64,000 nt of DNA from Pisaster brevispinus (Eukaryota > Echinodermata > Asteroidea > Forcipulatida > Asteriidae), in the NCBI GenBank assembly GCA_023634235.1, contig JAMKCF010000009.1, forward strand, positions 5,580,001 through 5,644,000, in the 5' to 3' direction. Positions 40,801 to 52,800 of the stretch are shown here, one piece after another. Each line of letters opens with the position of its first letter. Positions within the stretch are counted from its first letter, which is position 1. The position numbers were made by a program, and so were the translations under genes. A model generated the notes under the pieces. That model did not search any database. It was not told where the DNA came from and worked only from the letters and a program-made list of their open reading frames with translations.

Positions 40801-43800
40801 AAGGGTGCGTTTTATATGGTATTTTGGGTGGTAACCTATTTCTGGTAAACAAAATTGTTTTATGCTGAGCTATTTTTTGTGCTTAAGTAGCTTTATGAAA
40901 TTGGGCTTTGGGTGTTACTGGACTTTATGCTTAATGGGAAGAACCAAACTGTAGGTAAATGATTTTGTAATCTCAATAAACTTTCGATCCTCAGGAATTC
41001 CGAAGTCAAGTACCAGGTCATGAGTTAAACTTCAAGCACCTCTCCCAGCTCGCTCAGACATTAGTCAAGACGCGCTCCAAAGAAGAGACTGCCGCCATGG
41101 TCAACGTACTCCGGACAGTCAAGGATCGTCTGACCCTGGTCAGAGACTCCATCCCAGCCCGGGCCAAGGCCATGAACGAGATGGTGCAAGCCCTGAGACG
41201 GTTTGAAGATGGGCTGGAGGAGTTGGAGGGATGGATCGACACATCTGAGAGGATACTGAAGTCTTATGAGGAGGAGAAGATGCTAGCCACTATAGACCCC
41301 ATGGAGATGGAGAATCATCTCAAGAAACATAAGGTGAATTATGCTTTGTCCAGGAGTATAAATGACAAGAGTTAAATCTCTTTTTATAACTTTTTTCAGT
41401 TTGCGTAGATGGCTCACAAAGTTTATAGAAGATCATCTACCATGGTTAAAAAAATTGTTTTTAAAACTTATTTCAAATTTGTAATTAACTGTTGAGAATA
41501 TGCAGCTGAGATCCATCGGTTAATATTTCTATGTACTATTTTGTTTAGACCCATTTTTCCAAAGTGCCTCACATCACGCAGCAGCTTGAGGAGAAGACTA
41601 GCATTGTTAGGTTCATCATCACTCTGAACAAGGAGAGTTATACAGAGACTACTGTACTGGAGACTACAACTGCAAACATCCAGCTACGCTTTAGGGTAAG
41701 ACAAAACACTTCAGTTTTTTTATAGACTCCTCGTATGGACATCGCGACTACTGTCTGACCACGGTCTGCCATTGTTTTGGGGAGTCAGTTTGCATGTAAA
41801 GATTTTGTGAGCCTGGGGACACATACACGATGCCTTAATGCCTACTACACAGTATAACCATATGGAAACCAGGGAAACTGACTCCTAAAATGCTGGAACT
41901 ATGATTTTTTGTGGTGATTAGTTTGGCCCAATTTCATGGCACTGCTTATCGCGGAATTCTCAGCTTGTGATCACAATTCTTCGCTTGAAGGGCAAGTGCC
42001 AAATTTCTGCGCTAACAAGCAAACATTCCCTGTTAACCCCTGTGAAATACACTGGATGTAAGCGTGGAATTCTCTGCTTCTGTAAGTGCCGCTTCTTTAC
42101 TTATTGTAGGCAGAGCGCTGAATTTGGGCCGAGGTTATTTGGGTCAGTATCGATCAACAAACAAGTAACAGAGTTTACATTATCAAATGTTGAGTCTTGC
42201 AAAGAATTCATTAAATCACCAACATTTTGAGAATGTTTAAAATTACTTAAAGAATGTTCATCCATTTCAAATCTATCTTCAGTTCCAGCAAAACTTTCTT
42301 TTTTTGTAGTTAAAATCCTCTTGGCTCAACTCAATTTCAGAATGGCTCGATCTTGACAGTTATTTACCCAGCACTATTGTTTGGAATTGTGAGCATTTTT
42401 GAGTTGCATTTTAATTTTCCATGATCCGTGATTATCATTCAGACCACGGTCAGTTTAGCTTGTGACTGGGAAGATAGACTCTCTGGACAGAGGAAGGAGT
42501 GGCAGGGTTTTGAACAGAGGGAAGCCGAGCTCGATGATTGGCTACAACAGGCAAACAAACAGTTGCAAGAACACAAAGGGCCAATCAGCAAACAGTTGGA
42601 GAGCCACAAGGTAAATATTGTTACTATTGACTGGGTGACAGTGGAATGTACAGATAAAAAAGAGCACTGCATTGGTTTTGATTACACTGTCTCTCTGTCC
42701 AGTTGGATTCATCTGCTTATGAGGGGCAGCCTGGTTCGCACAGTGGTATCGTTCCCTGTCTTCCACTTCTAGGACCCCGGTTTGAATCCCGTGGGGGCAC
42801 TATTCACCCTTTGCACTGTCAGCCATTTGCGTGTAGAGCCTCGAATTGGGGACGGCAGTGAATAGAAGCATTATATAACTTTGTATTGTCGTGGTAAATG
42901 AAGCTTGAAGTCGAGGCTCTATACACACATGGCGGATCAGTGCAAGTAGCGAATGTGGATTGGGGATTCAGTCCTTACTTGATTGATTTTCCCTGGAACA
43001 ATTCTTTGGGGGTTTCCTCCGACATCTAAAACTGAAACCTTCCTTGTCTTCTCTCCATGGGGCTCTTGGCTAGTACAGCGATTATTAGTTTGCTTTTCTG
43101 AGAGTCCTTGGCTTCAAAACCAGAATTGGTTAATGAAAAAAAAGAAGAAAAAAAAAGAAGATAAATATATTCAACAAATAATGGCCAGCATTTCTTGTTA
43201 AAAAAAATTTCCAACAGTTTTTAAGTTATATATACTCGTTGATATATCAATGATTTTAGTTGCTTCCAATTTATTTGCCATGTTACCTGATACTGATTTG
43301 ATCACTGTATAATTGTGTCATGGGTTTATTCTGTGTGGTGTGTATTTATTTGATTTAATGTTGACACAACTATACACCTCCTAGGTGCGGTTTGAGTCTG
43401 GGCAGCCCGAGGCTCTGACTAGATTCCTATCAACGACTCAAGATCTACTTCATTCACTACCACCAGAAGAGAGACAACTGCTGGAGAAAAGAGTGAGAAC
43501 ACTGCAGGATAAATACCAGGTAGGAGATTTACCATTATTAAAGACACCAGAAAAGAACCGGTTCGTTTTAGTCGAAAGGTTTGCTTAGTACCAATGGTAT
43601 CGATGAGTGTATCCGACTGCTTTATTCCAAAAACCAATGATATATCAGTTTTGATTTGAAGTTACACGAGTCTCTGTTCCACGTAGGCTGTGATGCAGGT
43701 TGTTCCGCTGAAGTCTGCCCAGCTACAATTCCATCAAGCCAAGGACAATCTAGACCAGATACTCAAGGATGTTGAGGTTGAGGTAGCAGACGAACACCAA

Positions 43801-46800
43801 GCTCTGAAAGATGGCAAGCCATGTCAAGATGTCATGAGCAAACATCAGGTGAGTGGTCTACATTTTGGAATGATATTTTGCATATTCATAGCAAAGCCCG
43901 TGATTCAAAAATAATAGACTATCAAATATGAATTAATTTTACGGATATGTATTGTTTTTCTTACAGAATTTCTTCCGCAAGCAGCAACCCTTAGAGTCAA
44001 GCTCCAAATGCCTCCAAGCTATGGAGGACATCAAGAAGCAACTGATGACCCTTGACCCTAAGTATGACCCTTCACCCTTGACCCACACAATACATCAGGG
44101 TCAGGAGAGACACACAAAGCTCAGTGAGCAGGTACTGGAGTTATCCAAAATACTTCAGGATTTGCCCGAGAAATGGAAAGAATTCAATGACAGGTAAAAT
44201 ATTTAGAAAACTATAAACAAGATCTTTTCACAAATATTCAACTTAAACAAACTGTGCGAGAGTTGTAGGTTTTTCCAGGCTGTGATCTCAAAGATTTGGC
44301 AAATTTAGCTTGCAGTAATGAAACTTGTTATAAGTAACAACTAATGATTTACTTTTACTTTATGATTTACCTGTACTCCTGAAGCAATCTTTTTCATACA
44401 TGTTCTTCATCGTGTGGTCATCTTTTGGTAACACTCACGTCATTAAACAAATTCAAGGAAGGGAAATCAGAATCATCTGACCCCATTTTGTCGTGAAGAG
44501 AAGCAGTACTAGTAAATGCACACAAGGCATGACAAAGATAGTTGCTTTGTGATAAAGTTCAGTTTAACAATACTGCTAATATCATTAGATTAGGGCCAAG
44601 GCACAAAAAAGCTAAGCACAGACAAATATTGCTTAAAAGAAACATGTTACCAGCCAACATTCCGTAAAGTTGACATTGTTACCACTGGTTCCCCACTCAT
44701 TTGTTTTGCTTAGCAAAGGAGTTTTGCTGAGCAGTATCTTCTGCTGAACAGCTTTCTAAAATTAGACACAGGGCTTTTTGCTGTTAACTTTTTTAGTGAC
44801 TAGCGAGCTGGTCCTTGTGCTTTTTTTCTGGTCCATATTTTAAGGTTTCCATTCAACATTGTCATGTTTGTGGGACTGAATCGATGGTTTACATGTAGCT
44901 GTGGAAAGCAATAAACTAGTCATCTGGACCACAGGGAAAGAATTTGGGCTGATCCTTGGGTGTTTTGACTGGTATCTGGCAAATTGATCACCGTTGAGGG
45001 ACACCGTTGCTTTAAATGCTACATTGTTTTTTATCTCAACTTTTAGATTTGAAGCTTTGCGCCAGTGGGTCTCTGACATCCACGAGGTCATGATGTCGAT
45101 CCGTACCACCAAGAATCATGAAGATTTTAAGAAACTCTGTTCACAGTTTGAGGTAATCAGGCATTTAGAACATTTTGTTTCATTTGGATATGAAGTGGAT
45201 CCTACTTCCTGCCATTTGTATTGGGTTTATTGTGGTTGACAGCCAAAGAGTTGCTTCAAGTATTTTCAATCAAGTTTTTGATTCAGCAGAATCACAATTT
45301 GTTTCTAAGAATATAAACAGACAGCAATTGATTATGTTCAATGTAAAAAACAATTTTACACAGTTTAAAGTTTGAGCTTGAAATAGTGAGTTAATGTAGT
45401 AAGGGATATTTAATATTATATGCCGCACACACAGTTCCTTGTCATTTGATTGGTGGAAAACACATCCTGTGTCATTCTTTATTTTGCCATGTATAGTGAC
45501 GCAATGCTCCAAAATTTAATAACGGAGTGTCCTATATGGATAATTATAGGACGCTTCGCAGGGTCATTTTCAAAATGATCTTTTGGTGTCAACATGGACT
45601 TTTTCACGTTGTTTAGAAGTTTTTTTTTAGTGTTTTTTTTTTTAGTGTGGGGTGAACGAGTATCCTTGCCTATTTTGAATTTAGTGTAAACAAATTTCAA
45701 ATGACGAGGATCATTGTGTGAGTTACATAAAACAAGCATTGAGTGCATTTCATATGTACATCGTCGCAGAATATTATCAGTTGGTGAATTCTGGCTTTTC
45801 CATTTTGCTTGACTTCGCCGTCTTTGCCTCTGGAAATGGAATAGGAATAGTCTAGATTTCACTTTTGTTTCGGACATTAAACTCAAATGCATCCATAAGT
45901 TGTGTAGTATTATCGTTCTCTGGGAATGTTAGAATTGTAATGTTAAAATTGAAACGTGTTTCTCAGGGAATGTTAGAATTGTGAATGAAATAACTACTGT
46001 CTGACGTCTCTTCCCCCAGTTCCTGTCTAACATGGCTGATGATACACACGATGAGTTCACATGGCTCAACACAACATTGAAATCCCTCGCCGCCGGCTGC
46101 CCTCCCCAGCAAAAGCTCACAACGGAGCGTCAGCTGGCTGGCCTTCTCCGCAACCACAAGTCCATCCTGGAGACCCTGCATCAGTTCCCTGTGGAGAAAG
46201 TAGCTCTGACGATGATGTTCTCCTATACGGAGAGGGTGGAGGAGATGATGCAGTGGGTGAAGGAGATGAGAGAGAAGATGAAGGAGCCAGTGGAGTGGAG
46301 GAATCTTGAGTCTGTCCGGACGAGCCTCAACCAACAATTGGTATGCACTCATCTTATCTTAATTAAAACATGATATAATCCCCTTCGCGTAGTGAAATTA
46401 ATCAAATTATTTTGTGTGCACCAAACTGATGTCAACACTGAACTTGTTATCAAACTAATTCATTCGTGATTCTTGGGTGTCTCAAAATACACAGGCAAGA
46501 GATTTGAAAATGCAACAACGGGATGTTGAGGTGCATAAGTTGATTCACAACTGTCGTGAGTTGCAGCAGCAGCAGCAACAGCAGCAACAACAGCAGCAGT
46601 CCCAGGCACACCAGCCACCAATCACCATGTCTGATGTCATGGGCCATGAAGCTACCGAGCTGGATAGGTCGTGGAAAGATGTCAAGAGTAAAAGTTCCCA
46701 CAGAGTCTACGACCTCAAGGTGATTTAGTTGTCAATTTCAAAGTGACCTCTTCTGCTCCTTCTTAACTCAGAAAATATAAGGGTCAAGTGATGGTAAAAT

Positions 46801-49800
46801 GAGTGCTTTTAAGTAACAAAACTATGTTAGTAGGTGGTGAAATAGATATTTTTAGTATACACCAACTTTAAGGGCAACTTGGGTTGGGGCCAAGAGCTGC
46901 GTCAAGCGTTCTAATTTTTCTAGACAGCCGGGTGGTTTACCAACCAATGATGTAAGGAATTTGAGAAAACTTGCGGCATGAATTTATGCAGAACACAAAG
47001 TTGTGCATGCAAAAAAAAATGATTGCCTGTAAAGATGGGCAACTTTACAACTGTGTGTGAAGTCTAGTCGGAAATATCCGAAAATAGGCTGCATGGTGAT
47101 ACATATGAATTGTTTGGTATTGACATCTTTGGCTTTGCCTTAGCTAGTTATTCCAAAAGCACTGATATTACAAAGCAGCAATTTTTTTTGGGGGGGGAAA
47201 GAATAACCAGTGAGCAATGTATGAGCTTTGTTTTGATATCACATCTTGCTTTGTCATGTAGATTTTAGTCCTGTGATTAGTTTAACTTGACTTTCTTTTG
47301 TAAAAAAACCTGGCAGAAATATAATGTTGGTTTTTGTGAATTATGATTAGGAGTATCTGAAGTGGCTGGAGACCTATGAGAATGACAAAGGAAAAGTGGA
47401 GACATTCCTGAGGAAGGCTGATTCTGAGCTTCTGGAATCATCACCTCTGACAGGTCTGAAGCCGATACAGGAGAAACTAACTGCTCTTAAGGTATACACA
47501 TACAGTCATTTGTTTTAGTGAAGTGTTTGTCTTTAAACATCTGTTTCTGTCGATTGACAGTTTTTCCCCTTTGGTTTGCCTCTTGTATTGCACTAAAAAT
47601 AGCTCAAAATACAGCAAATTGGAATAATGTTTTAAAGTCTGATGCAGTGATTTTGTCATCATTAGGAAACTCTGCTCATTTGTGTTAAATCTCTAAACTC
47701 TAGTCGTGTTTGAATGATTGGGAAAAATCATGAAATGGTTTCAAATACAGCTTTTGTGTTGTAATAAGAGACTCTGCTTTTAAATGTTTTATTTGTTATG
47801 GTGATGATGTTTGAACGGTTCGGGAAAAAAAGGTCTGTTTGAGGTTTATTGAATGATTTGAGACTTGTTATTGATCACTGTTGTTGCATGGCAGGCTCTA
47901 CATGAGGAGCAGACCAAACTGAAACCTCTGCTGGCGGCTCTAAAAAATCTGACCAGCCAAATGCAGACGGCTTCAACCGACGATGCCACAAAGAAGGATC
48001 TCCAAGATGACCTCTTCAGGCTGGAGGCAAGGAACGCCTCAATCCGAGATGAGCTTTCCAAGAAGCTGGAGCATCTTAGAGGACTGGAGGACGGATGGAA
48101 GAAGTACGAGTCGGAGGAGAGGAAGATGACAGAGTGGCTGGAGGCGACTAGTTCCAGTCTAGATGAGATTGAGAAGATTACAGGTCTACCTGAGAAATCT
48201 TTAAGACGAGCCGTGGTAAGTGTGCCCTCGACGCTGCAATGGATCAAACTTCATTTAATGTTTTGAATGACTCCATGTGGACATCAACCTTGTCCCCCAT
48301 AATATGACTTTGCCTGTATTGGATAAACAGGCTGGGAATGATTATTGAAAAAAAGGATACTGATAAAATGGATTTAATGACTGCAATAGTCCAATAATTT
48401 TTGCTATTGGACAGGCCCATCCTATATTAAATACATTGCAAAATGTAATGGATGACACCCACCAATCAGGTGACAAGGATCCGAGTGTGTGGTAAATTGA
48501 TACTTGTCTTGATTCTACAGGTACTATTCACTGAGATTATCGAAAAGCAACAAGATCTAGAGTCCCTGGAGAAAGCCTTGAAGGATCTCACTAAGAATCA
48601 ACCACACCCAGAAACCCAAGCATTGATGGTGCAAAACCGTAACCTCCACGACCAATGGGAAACACTCTGCTCCAGGGCCAAGCTGCAGAGCGCTAAGCTG
48701 AGTCAGGATGCAACACAATGGCAGCTTTATCAGCAACAGGTTGAGCAGTTGAAGCCCTGGTTAAAGCAGACTGAAGAGCGGCTGGAGGAGAAGACTAGTC
48801 ATATGGAGTGTAGTTCCATGGAAGATGTTCAGGAACTTCTTGAAGAGCTACAGGTAAAAAAATGTTTGGAATTGTCTTCTCTTATGTAGTTTTGTTATTG
48901 AAAAGGTTTTCATGTTTCCGAAAAAAAAAACAACAACACATTTTTGAAATATTTTTTTAAAAGTGTAATACAAAATATTTTAAGATATTTGTTGGGGTAT
49001 ATTATAAAAAGCGAGCCACAGAGCCTGGACTTCCTGCAGGCACAAGATGTACACAGCTCAGTAATGCCACCCCATAACAACAGATTTTTGTGGAGATTAC
49101 ACTGTCTGATTTTCATAAACTTTTCTGAAAGCTGTTTCCAGATGGTATTTTTAAAATTTTTGATCTTATTTGGTAATGATGATAGAAATAGGATAAATTC
49201 TCAGAAGACCAGTGCAGTATCTTGCCTTCCAGAAAATGCCCTGGAATGTACAAGAGTATACTTTTTGTAAACAAGCCTACATTGTCTATACATTTTTGAA
49301 TGATTTTTATTTTGTGATAATCCGCCAAACTAAACAATGCCTGAGGCATGAAGTATTGAGTTGATGGTTGAATTATTATGAATGTTATCCTATCCACAGG
49401 CAACTTCCAGAGATGTTGAGAAGCATCAACCACTGCTGACCAACATTCAACAAATATCCACCCAAATGACCCCTCAGCAGTCTATCCAACCAGAGGTCAG
49501 TGGCCTGACCGACCGCTTGGCGACCCTCCAAGACAAACTGAGTGTTTTGAAGGATGATCTGAAGGAGAAGGAGGCGGTGTGGAAGGAGTATGAGGAGGTG
49601 AAGACGAGGTTGTTTAAGATGCTGGAAGGTCAGGAGGCGATGCAGGGAGTTCACTGTAGGGATTATTCAGGGAACTCGGCCAAACTGGAGAAACAACTTG
49701 ATGCTCTGAAGGTGAGTGCACTCAAGAATTATTCATTCTTTTCATTCTTAAACATAATTCTTATATGATAAGATTTGAATGTTTTGTTTCAAGTGATTAA

Positions 49801-52800
49801 TTTTTCCATTGAATTGAAGATTTCCATTCTTCCACTCTCTCTCTCTGTTATCAGGACCTGTCTGCAGAATGCCATTCAGCTCAGCCCGACGTAGACAGAT
49901 TACACGTTCTAAACGAGTCACTGCAGCAAGGTCACTGCACTCGTCCAATCAGCGTGTCCAAGCTGCAGAATGATGTCCACAACGTAGACACCAGGCTGTC
50001 CTCGGTCACCAAGATCCTGGACGATGGGGTGCAGACGGTTGAGGAGACTCTCGAGGAGAGGCAGGCATTTGTCAGTGAGGCTGAGAGCTTGACAGTCAAA
50101 CTACAGGAGCATGAGAAACAGCTCTTGGACTGGTTGGAAGTTTACGATGACGAGGCGGAGGGAGAACTTGTGAAAGCTAAGGTATGATTGACACATTTAA
50201 TCTGCCAATGATGCTTTGAATGTGGATTTGACGAGGCAGATAATCTTTTTAAAGACAAAACTAAAGATAAGCCCAGTTTTGAAATACAATACAACTGGGA
50301 GTGGTAAATGGAAAGTGGGTCTTGTTTTGATTTAATTTGGGTTTTGAACAAAGAAAAAATTGACTGGAGCGGGACTTGAACCAACGACCTCCGGATTAAT
50401 GTACCGGAGGTCATTGGTTCAAGTCCCGCTCCAGTCAATTTTTCTTTGTTCAAAACCCAAATTATTAAAAAATTTACCCAGTCAGTTTCCCTTGTGGTCA
50501 ATTACTTGTTTTGATTTAGTGTACAAAATGTTATCAATGTTTTGCTCATATTAAAAAAATTGAATTAGCTGTTTCAAACTCGCCAAAAGGACCTCTGTAT
50601 AAATGCAACAAATAGTTAATGGCCTGATGTTTTGACCCTAGCAGAGTCTTTCTCAAAGGCTAAATGAGAAAGCATTCGAGAAATACTCTGCTTGGGTCAA
50701 AACGTCAGGCCATTAACTATTTTTTGCATATGCTGGTATACTTACAATCCTGCTTTGCCAGCTGTTAATTAGCTTTACAAGTCTGTTACCATTTTGATCA
50801 CATCACATTTCATTTTCGCTGAGGTTTTATATCACCTCTTTTCATATGATGCATCGAGACTGCTTGTTGGTGTAGTTTTGCAGGTGTTCCCATTTGTGAC
50901 CTGCTTAAAGTTTCTGTCTCATGAAGCACCTCAGTCTGAAGACATTTCTAATTTCATTGTACAGGCCAAACAAGCAAGAGTTACAGAGCAAGCAGTGAGG
51001 GTAGACAACCTGACCAAAGAGGTCCAATCGGTCTGCAGTAAGTGTGACGCCGCCCAGGAGCTCTCCATCTCACGCAAGGTGACCGGAGTCTGCATGCTTC
51101 AAGAATCAATCCAAGAAGCCGCTGCTGCTCAGACTCAAGTCTTGCAACTCTTCCTTGAATTTGTTGAGACCCGCCAGACAGTTATGCAAACCTTAACAGA
51201 GGTAGAGGATGGATTAAATCAAGAAGATCTATCAGAAAGTCAAGTCTCTGAGCTATCTGAGAAACTTTCAATAATGGAGCCAGTTTTCATCCAGAGTCTG
51301 GAGAGGATGCAAGAGCTGAACAATCAAGCCCAGAGGGCCAAAGTGGTTCTTAAGATCCGTGGGTCCGAGGGTGAACCACCGAAGCTTCCCCAAATAGAGT
51401 TGAGCAGCTTGAAGACTCGACATGATTACTTGAGACTGCAGCTGTCCTCCCAGCTTGACAATCTCTCTGAAACCGCAAGATTGACTGAAGAGTTTTGGGC
51501 AAAGCAGAAGCGCTTGTCAGGATTGCTGGACAGCATTGATTCAGACCTTGAGGTGAAGAAGGCAAAGGAACCAATTGCTACACAGGAAGATTTGCTGGAC
51601 TGTCTGAAGGACTATCAGGTAATGCTTTTTTAAAATCCTTTTGGCGGGTTGGTTATTTTATAAACAATTAGACTTGGAAATTTGTTAGAAATGTTGGTGG
51701 TTGAGAAGAGCATTGGGAGCATTTGTCAATTGAAGATTTATCACATTCTTTGTTTTGTTGTAATTGCAGAAAAATACAAGTGCTGTTAAAATACATCTTT
51801 TAAAATGCATTATGGTATGAAAATGGATCTGTAGTCTATTAACAACATTTCATTTCAGAAAATCTCTTTGACTTTTCAAACTTTTCAAACCTATTATACA
51901 GAAATGTCAAGCACATCTTCTTGAGAGAAAGCCTGAGATCGCTTATCTCAAGAACCTTGGAGAGCGTCTCCAGAGGTTGAACCCCAAGGAACAAGCCGCT
52001 GTCCAAGACTCGTTGGAGTCTCTTGACCATCATGCTAAGGATATTCAGGAAACAGTTGATCACACTGTAAAGAAACTGGATTCAGCCGCTGATCTGTGGT
52101 CGGAGTTGGACAAGTGCAGAACATCTGTTACTGATGGAATTGGGAAGGTTGCTATGGTAACTGAGCAGCCAATCAAATGCAGTAGTAAGGAAGAGGTGGA
52201 GGAATTGCTTCAAGACCATCAGGTGAGGAAAAAATGTGTTTCTGGCTTTAAGTCAAATGATTCTTTAATTTCTCTAATGACACAACAAGTTGTGGTGATT
52301 ATCAGAAAGAAAAAAAATTGAATGAACAAATTTGAATCTCAAACCTGCTTTGTAAAAAGTTATCATCTGTGTTTCTGCGAAAGAACTGTATCTGTCTTTT
52401 TGAGAAAATTGTACATAAAGCTGGGCTTAATGTCATAGAGCTGCTTAACTAAGCAGCAAATATTGCTTAAGAATTTTCTGCTAAGTAAAAATAAGAAGGA
52501 TTGTTTTCACTTCTAATGCCATTTCACTATTTTGGAGAGCTGCCTGATTTGGGCACTGGGTGTCACAACATTTGAATACTTTTTTATTTACTCATTCTGA
52601 AGGTTGCAAGTGACGATTTATCATCACTGCAAGATCAAGCAGAGCACCTCACGTCACTTGCTGATGAGATTACTTCACTCTTGAACACTCTTCCATCAAA
52701 CTCTGCCGACCCTGGACCCAAGCCTCCCGCAATTCAGGAAGCCCTCTCCATCCCAGGCAGTCTGACATCCACAGGGGAGGTCTTGGATGAGAGGAAGGTT

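Larger units (their letters stand above)
44194..46019 (+). other. Nesprin introns 21 and 22
   Basis: Two introns of 0.85 kb each around exon 22. The first holds a decayed MITE (44593-44774) and a GGCTAGT-type fragment (44783-44845). The second has only AT-rich sequence and a minus-strand chance ORF. Confidence 0.6.
46720..49399 (+). other. Nesprin introns 24-27
   Basis: Introns of 0.63, 0.40, 0.31 and 0.55 kb around exons 25-27. A short G run sits near 47190. No mobile element recognised. Confidence 0.55.

Noticed and set aside
45479..45892. 137-codon minus-strand ORF
   Set aside because: It lies in an intron, has low-complexity Lys-rich composition from T-runs, and shows no domain or splice context.
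50563..50770. CRISPR-like or tandem array
   Set aside because: The repeats are one inverted pair, not direct repeats with spacers, and this is eukaryotic DNA.
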